NCBI GenBank assembly: GCA_039809985.1
Contig: JBDHWC010000123.1
Location: 1-8,050, forward strand
Origin: JAICJJ01 sp039809985
Lineage (GTDB): Bacteria > Chloroflexota > Chloroflexia > Thermomicrobiales > UBA6265
Length of the DNA: 8,050 nucleotides
Direction of reading: 5' to 3'
Shown: positions 5,607-8,050 of the stretch, one piece after another
How the letters are laid out: every line of letters begins with the position of its first letter
How positions within the stretch are numbered: position 1 is the stretch's first letter
Program-made: the position numbers and the translations under genes
Notes under the pieces: model-generated
Told to the model about the DNA's origin: nothing
Database searches by the model: none
The model's input: the letters and a program-made list of their open reading frames with translations, nothing else

Positions 5607-5704
5607 CCGCCCGCCTCCAGCGTTCTGCACCGGTCCCTCGCTACGGGAAGGTCGAGAGCGCCGCCCTGCCTCAACCGGTGAAGTCGCTCGCCACCACGGC
5701 TCAT
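5603..5704 (-). CDS. Possible 33-aa leader peptide overlapping the membrane protein start
   Basis: ATG 5704-5702 is preceded by GGGAGG (complement of 5712-5717) at an ideal 7-nt spacing and opens a 33-codon frame that starts MSRGGERLHRLRQGG. Its TGA (5605-5603) overlaps the ATG of the membrane protein in an ATGA arrangement, the classic geometry for translational coupling. The peptide is basic, has one Cys and no hydrophobic segment or recognisable motif. The membrane protein's own Shine-Dalgarno sequence lies inside this frame. It may be a coupling or leader ORF with no function as a peptide. Short frames arise often by chance in GC-rich DNA, so the call rests only on the ribosome binding site and the overlap. 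Confidence 0.3.
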   Translation of the reverse strand: MSRGGERLHRLRQGGALDLPVARDRCRTLEAGG

Positions 5705-6086
5705 CTCGCCGCCTCCCGGACGAAACGCGTGCGGCTCGCTCTCCAGCGGTCGCAAGGGCTTTCAAGGGCCGGGCCATGCCGACCCGCCGACTCGCGCTCT
5801 AGGACACGCATGCACAGTACACTCTTGCTCGACCAATTGGCATAGCCGTACCGCTGATGTGCCGTCCATGAGCGCACGATCATGACCCTTGGCACGCATC
5901 GGCCAAGACGCCACCCCGTGGCGGCTGGGCACGGGACCGCCTCGGCACGGGCAGCAAGCCGGTTGCCGCGACGACCCGGTGAGTGGACGTGCGCCTGCCG
6001 ACCCGGCGACACGAAGGCAACCCGGGGCTGCTCCGGCAGTCGATTGATCAACGCTCCTGGATGAAGCCCGGCGGCGATGCCGCTCG
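5607..6086. other. 480-nt intergenic region between GrpB and the membrane protein gene
   Basis: Apart from the possible leader ORF at 5603-5704, no gene is supported. The longest minus-strand frame (5701-6051) has no motif or ribosome binding site. Positions about 5806-5850 are the most AT-rich stretch nearby and include the palindrome CCAATTGG (5833-5840), so a promoter for the leader/membrane protein unit may lie there, but no hexamer pair is convincing. GCGGC-GAT-GCCGC at 6071-6083 is a small hairpin just after the GrpB stop, without a T-run. GGTTGCCGCG (5961-5970) and GGCAACCCGGG (6016-6026) match blocks of the 3560-3912 repeat family. Confidence 0.5.
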
Positions 6087-6713
6087 CTAGCGGCCCTCGG
6101 GGCGTGCGTCCGGCGTCGCGATGGCGCTCCTTGCCTGATCCCCGGTCATCTCGCCCAGCACGCCGAGGATGAACGCGCTCTTCGCGTGCGTGTAGGCGAT
6201 GCCGTCGGTCACGCCGGACTCGACCAGCTCCTGCTTGAGGCGACCGTAGGCCGCGACCAGCGCCGGGTCAGCCCGCAGCCGGTCGCGGAACGTCGTCAAC
6301 TCGGCGGCCTCGCCGCTCGCCTCCGGCACGATGTGGAGGTGGATGACGTGGGTCGCCCCGGCGTGGTCGATGGTCCCGACCCGCATTGGCCGCTCCTCGG
6401 GGAACGGCTCGCGCCCCTGCTGCCGCCCGAACCCGAGCCCGAAGACGGCGGCGTTCAGCCGCGCGAGGTGAACCGGGTCGCGGTACGGCAGCACGAGGTC
6501 GAGGTGCCCCTTGCCGGGGCAGCCCGGCACCGCGCTGCTGCCGACGTGCTCGACCGCCGCGTCGGGCGCGGCCTCGCGGATCAAGGCGACCACCCGCGCC
6601 GCAGCCTCCGGCAGCGCCGGGTCCCACGGTCGGAAGCGCACCGGCTTGCCCGGTGCCGGGGCCGGCCCGATCGGGCCGGCCCCGGCCGCAGTGTTCGGCC
6701 CGGGCTCCGTCAT
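6087..6713 (-). CDS. GrpB family protein (UPF0157), nucleotidyltransferase-like fold
   Basis: The 208-aa product matches the GrpB/UPF0157 family, which has a nucleotidyltransferase-like fold and no firmly assigned reaction; some members are fused to dephospho-CoA kinase. The family core starts near residue 25 (VRFRPWDP). The signature is VEHVGSSAVPGCPGKGHLDL (54-73), where GSS and the following Asp72 correspond to the nucleotidyltransferase G-S and Asp positions. Further conserved parts are HLHIVP (125-130), FRDRLRADP (142-150) and YTHAKSAFI (174-182). The first 23 residues are a Gly/Ala/Pro-rich extension whose DNA contains a 32-bp perfect palindrome, and the last 20 or so residues extend past the usual core. 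ATG 6713 follows the PLP enzyme stop by 16 nt with no clear ribosome binding site, so translation may be coupled to it. Probably co-transcribed with that gene. Confidence 0.88.
   Translation of the reverse strand: MTEPGPNTAAGAGPIGPAPAPGKPVRFRPWDPALPEAAARVVALIREAAPDAAVEHVGSSAVPGCPGKGHLDLVLPYRDPVHLARLNAAVFGLGFGRQQGREPFPEERPMRVGTIDHAGATHVIHLHIVPEASGEAAELTTFRDRLRADPALVAAYGRLKQELVESGVTDGIAYTHAKSAFILGVLGEMTGDQARSAIATPDARPEGR
6655..6686. repeat. 32-bp perfect palindrome inside the GrpB coding region
   Basis: Positions 6655-6670 are the exact reverse complement of 6671-6686, centred on GATC. It encodes residues 10-20 of GrpB (AGAGPIGPAPA), the family-foreign N-terminal extension. In the mRNA it would form a very GC-rich stem 27 nt after the start codon, which could slow early translation. 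In DNA it could extrude as a cruciform. Confidence 0.85.
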
Positions 6714-6729
6714 CGCCCGGCGTCGGCCG

Positions 6730-7905
6730 CTACCGCGCGGCGAGCGCCGGCACGGCGACGCTCAGCGCCTGCCGCAGGTCGGCGACGAGGTCGTCGGCGT
6801 GCTCCAGCCCGACCGAGAGGCGGACGAGGTTGTCGGCCACCTCGGCCCCGGTGCCGGCGACGCTGAGGTGCGTCATCTGGCCCGGGTGCTCGATCAGCGA
6901 CTCGACCCCGCCGAGGCTCTCGGCCAGCGCGAAGACCTTCGTCCCCGCCGCCACTGCCGCCGCCGTCTCCAGCCCGCCCCGGACCGTGAAGGAGACCATG
7001 CCGGAGAAGTCGCGCATCTGGCGCGCGGCCACGTCGTGCCCGGGGTGGCTCGCCAGCCCCGGCCAGAAGACCCGCTCGACCGCCTCGTGGCCGGAGAGCA
7101 TCTCGGCCACGGCCCGGGCGTTGGCCGAGTGGCGGTCCATCCGCACCGGCAGCGTCTTGATCCCGCGCAGGGTCAGCCAGCAGTCCATCGGCCCCGGCAC
7201 CGCGCCGGCGGCGTTCTGGTGGAACTTCAGGCTCTGGTGCGCCTCCGGGTCGTTGCCGACCAGCACGCCGCCGACCACGTCGGAGTGGCCGCCGAGGTAC
7301 TTCGTGGTCGAGTGGAGGACGAAGTCGGCCCCGTGCCGCAGCGGCTGCTGCAGGTAGGGGGAGGCGAAGGTGTTGTCGACGACCAGTTTCGCCGGGTGGT
7401 CGCGCAGCAGGTCGGCGACGCCGCGGATGTCGACGATCTTCAGGTACGGGTTGGTCGGCGTCTCGACCCAGACCAGCCGCGTCTGCGGCCGGATCGCGGC
7501 CCGCACCGCGTCGAGGTCGGCCATGTCGACGAGGCTGAAGTCGACCCCGTAGCGGCTGACCACCTTGGCGATCAGGCGGTAGGTGCCGCCGTAGGCGTCG
7601 TCGGAGAGGAGGATGTGGTCCCCCGGCCCGACGAGGTAGGTCAGGTTCTGGCTGGCGGCGAGGCCGCTGGCATAGGCGAGCGCCCACGCGCCCCCCTCCA
7701 GCGAGGCGACCACCTCGTGCAGCGCCGAGCGGGTCGGGTTGTCGGTCCGCGAGTACTCGAACCCCTTGTGGACGCCGACCGCCTCCTGCACGTAGGTGCT
7801 GGTCTGGTAGATCGGCGGGATCACCGCGCCGGTGGTCGGGTCCGGGTCCTGTCCGGCGTGGATCGCGCGGGTCTCGAAGGCGCTGCCGTTCCAGTCGTGG
7901 CTCAT
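6730..7905 (-). CDS. Cystathionine gamma-synthase/lyase family PLP-dependent enzyme
   Basis: This 391-aa protein is a complete Cys/Met-metabolism PLP enzyme (fold type I, cytosolic tetramer in known members). The cofactor lysine is Lys202 in HSTTKYLGGHSD; Asp178 in VDNTF contacts the pyridine nitrogen. YSRTDNPTR (51-59) supplies the phosphate-binding Tyr/Arg from the neighbouring subunit, Tyr105 would stack on the ring, and Arg362 in VRLSVGLE binds the substrate carboxylate. SLGGVESLIEHP (330-341) is the hallmark of gamma-synthase and gamma-lyase members. Sequence alone does not separate synthase (O-acyl-homoserine plus Cys to cystathionine) from lyase (cystathionine to Cys, 2-oxobutyrate and ammonia), so no symbol is given. 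ATG 7905 is chosen because AGGAG lies 10 nt upstream and MSHDWNGSAFETRAIHAGQ is a normal N-terminus. GrpB follows after 16 nt. No methionine riboswitch is evident in the roughly 100-nt leader. Confidence 0.94.
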   Translation of the reverse strand: MSHDWNGSAFETRAIHAGQDPDPTTGAVIPPIYQTSTYVQEAVGVHKGFEYSRTDNPTRSALHEVVASLEGGAWALAYASGLAASQNLTYLVGPGDHILLSDDAYGGTYRLIAKVVSRYGVDFSLVDMADLDAVRAAIRPQTRLVWVETPTNPYLKIVDIRGVADLLRDHPAKLVVDNTFASPYLQQPLRHGADFVLHSTTKYLGGHSDVVGGVLVGNDPEAHQSLKFHQNAAGAVPGPMDCWLTLRGIKTLPVRMDRHSANARAVAEMLSGHEAVERVFWPGLASHPGHDVAARQMRDFSGMVSFTVRGGLETAAAVAAGTKVFALAESLGGVESLIEHPGQMTHLSVAGTGAEVADNLVRLSVGLEHADDLVADLRQALSVAVPALAAR

Positions 7906-7915
7906 GTCGTGGACG

Positions 7916-7920
7916 CTCCT
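7916..7920 (-). promoter_or_regulatory. Ribosome binding site that sets the PLP enzyme start
   Basis: AGGAG on the minus strand lies 10 nt before ATG 7905-7903. It favours this start over the in-frame upstream start at 7938, which would add eleven residues (MPRVLGRSVHD) not expected in the family. Confidence 0.6.
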
Positions 7921-7929
7921 GCCGAGCAC

Positions 7930-7943
7930 GCGCGGCACCGCGC
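7930..7943 (-). promoter_or_regulatory. Hairpin in the leader of the PLP enzyme gene
   Basis: GCGCGG at 7930-7935 pairs with CCGCGC at 7938-7943 around CA, 25 nt upstream of the start codon and just before the ribosome binding site. It could affect initiation. It is short and GC-rich, so it may be incidental. Confidence 0.2.
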
Positions 7944-8003
7944 CGCCTTTGCCGTATCCGGGCAGTATGGCCGAAACGGCGACGCGCGGCGACGGCCGGA
8001 GGC

Positions 8004-8050
8004 CTTCCTCACCCCCGGCCCCCTCCCACCGCGAGGGCTGACAGGGGGAG
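8004..8050 (+). repeat. Further copy of the intergenic repeat family, cut by the window edge
   Basis: The segment TCCTCACCCCCGGCCCCCTC (8006-8025), then CCA, GCGAGGG and CTGACAGGGGGAG, aligns with the start of the 3560-3912 block (TCACCCCC, GCCCCCTC, CCA, GCGA, AGGGGGAG in the same order). CTGACAGGG is the reverse complement of CCCTGTCAG at 3693-3701, in the left arm of copy B. It lies about 100 bp upstream of the PLP enzyme start and continues beyond the window. Confidence 0.6.

Noticed and set aside
5701..6051. Minus-strand 116-codon frame in the gap after GrpB
   Set aside because: It has no ribosome binding site, motif, signal peptide or membrane segment, and shows no codon pattern distinct from the intergenic background.
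6000..6086. Search for tRNA or small RNA genes in the gaps
   Set aside because: No T-arm consensus, cloverleaf pairing or CCA-adjacent acceptor stem was found in this gap, in 4866-5192 or in 3489-3560.
6386..7687. Plus-strand frame at 6386-7357 and second minus-strand frame at 6710-7687 over the PLP enzyme
   Set aside because: Both are shadows of the PLP enzyme and GrpB genes, rich in Arg, Ala, Pro and Ser, with no family features.

Overview
The window is very GC-rich and gene-dense, with GTG starts and strong codon bias toward G or C at third positions. No rRNA, tRNA or clade-specific gene is present. The GC content, the gene types and the C/G-rich palindromic intergenic repeats suggest a Chloroflexota bacterium (Thermomicrobia-like). 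That is an inference from general familiarity, not a measurement; an actinobacterium or another high-GC lineage is not excluded.

Layout. Positions 1-154 (minus) hold the first 51 codons of an exported protein: a signal peptide, then a Pro/Thr/Gln/Ala-rich linker cut off by the window edge. A divergent intergenic region leads to a plus-strand block: a FabG-like short-chain dehydrogenase/reductase (316-1104), malonyl-CoA:ACP transacylase FabD (about 1251-2222) and beta-ketoacyl-ACP synthase II FabF (2253-3488). fabD and fabF are 30 nt apart and look co-transcribed. Together the three proteins could load malonyl groups onto ACP, condense them and reduce the ketone, as in type II fatty acid synthesis. 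acpP, fabH and plsX are not in the window.

The rest is on the minus strand. Reading from right to left it holds a cystathionine gamma-synthase/lyase family PLP enzyme (7905-6730), a GrpB/UPF0157 protein 16 nt downstream (6713-6087), a 480-nt gap with a possible 33-codon leader ORF (5704-5603), a 137-aa polytopic membrane protein (5606-5193), a 327-nt gap, and a secreted trypsin-like serine protease with an intact triad and three disulfides (4865-3966).

The most unusual DNA lies between the converging fabF and protease genes (3489-3965). A 353-bp block has near-perfect 32-bp terminal inverted repeats that carry G-quadruplex motifs. Inside are two tandem copies and one inverted copy of a roughly 100-bp unit. 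Each copy holds a hairpin whose stem sequence changes in a compensatory way while its closing pair and CAA loop stay constant. A further family member runs off the right edge, and a possible decayed fragment lies near 5961-6027. A separate 32-bp perfect palindrome sits inside the GrpB coding region. No defence system, CRISPR array, transposase or biosynthetic cluster was found. The repeat family is the best candidate for something under-described.
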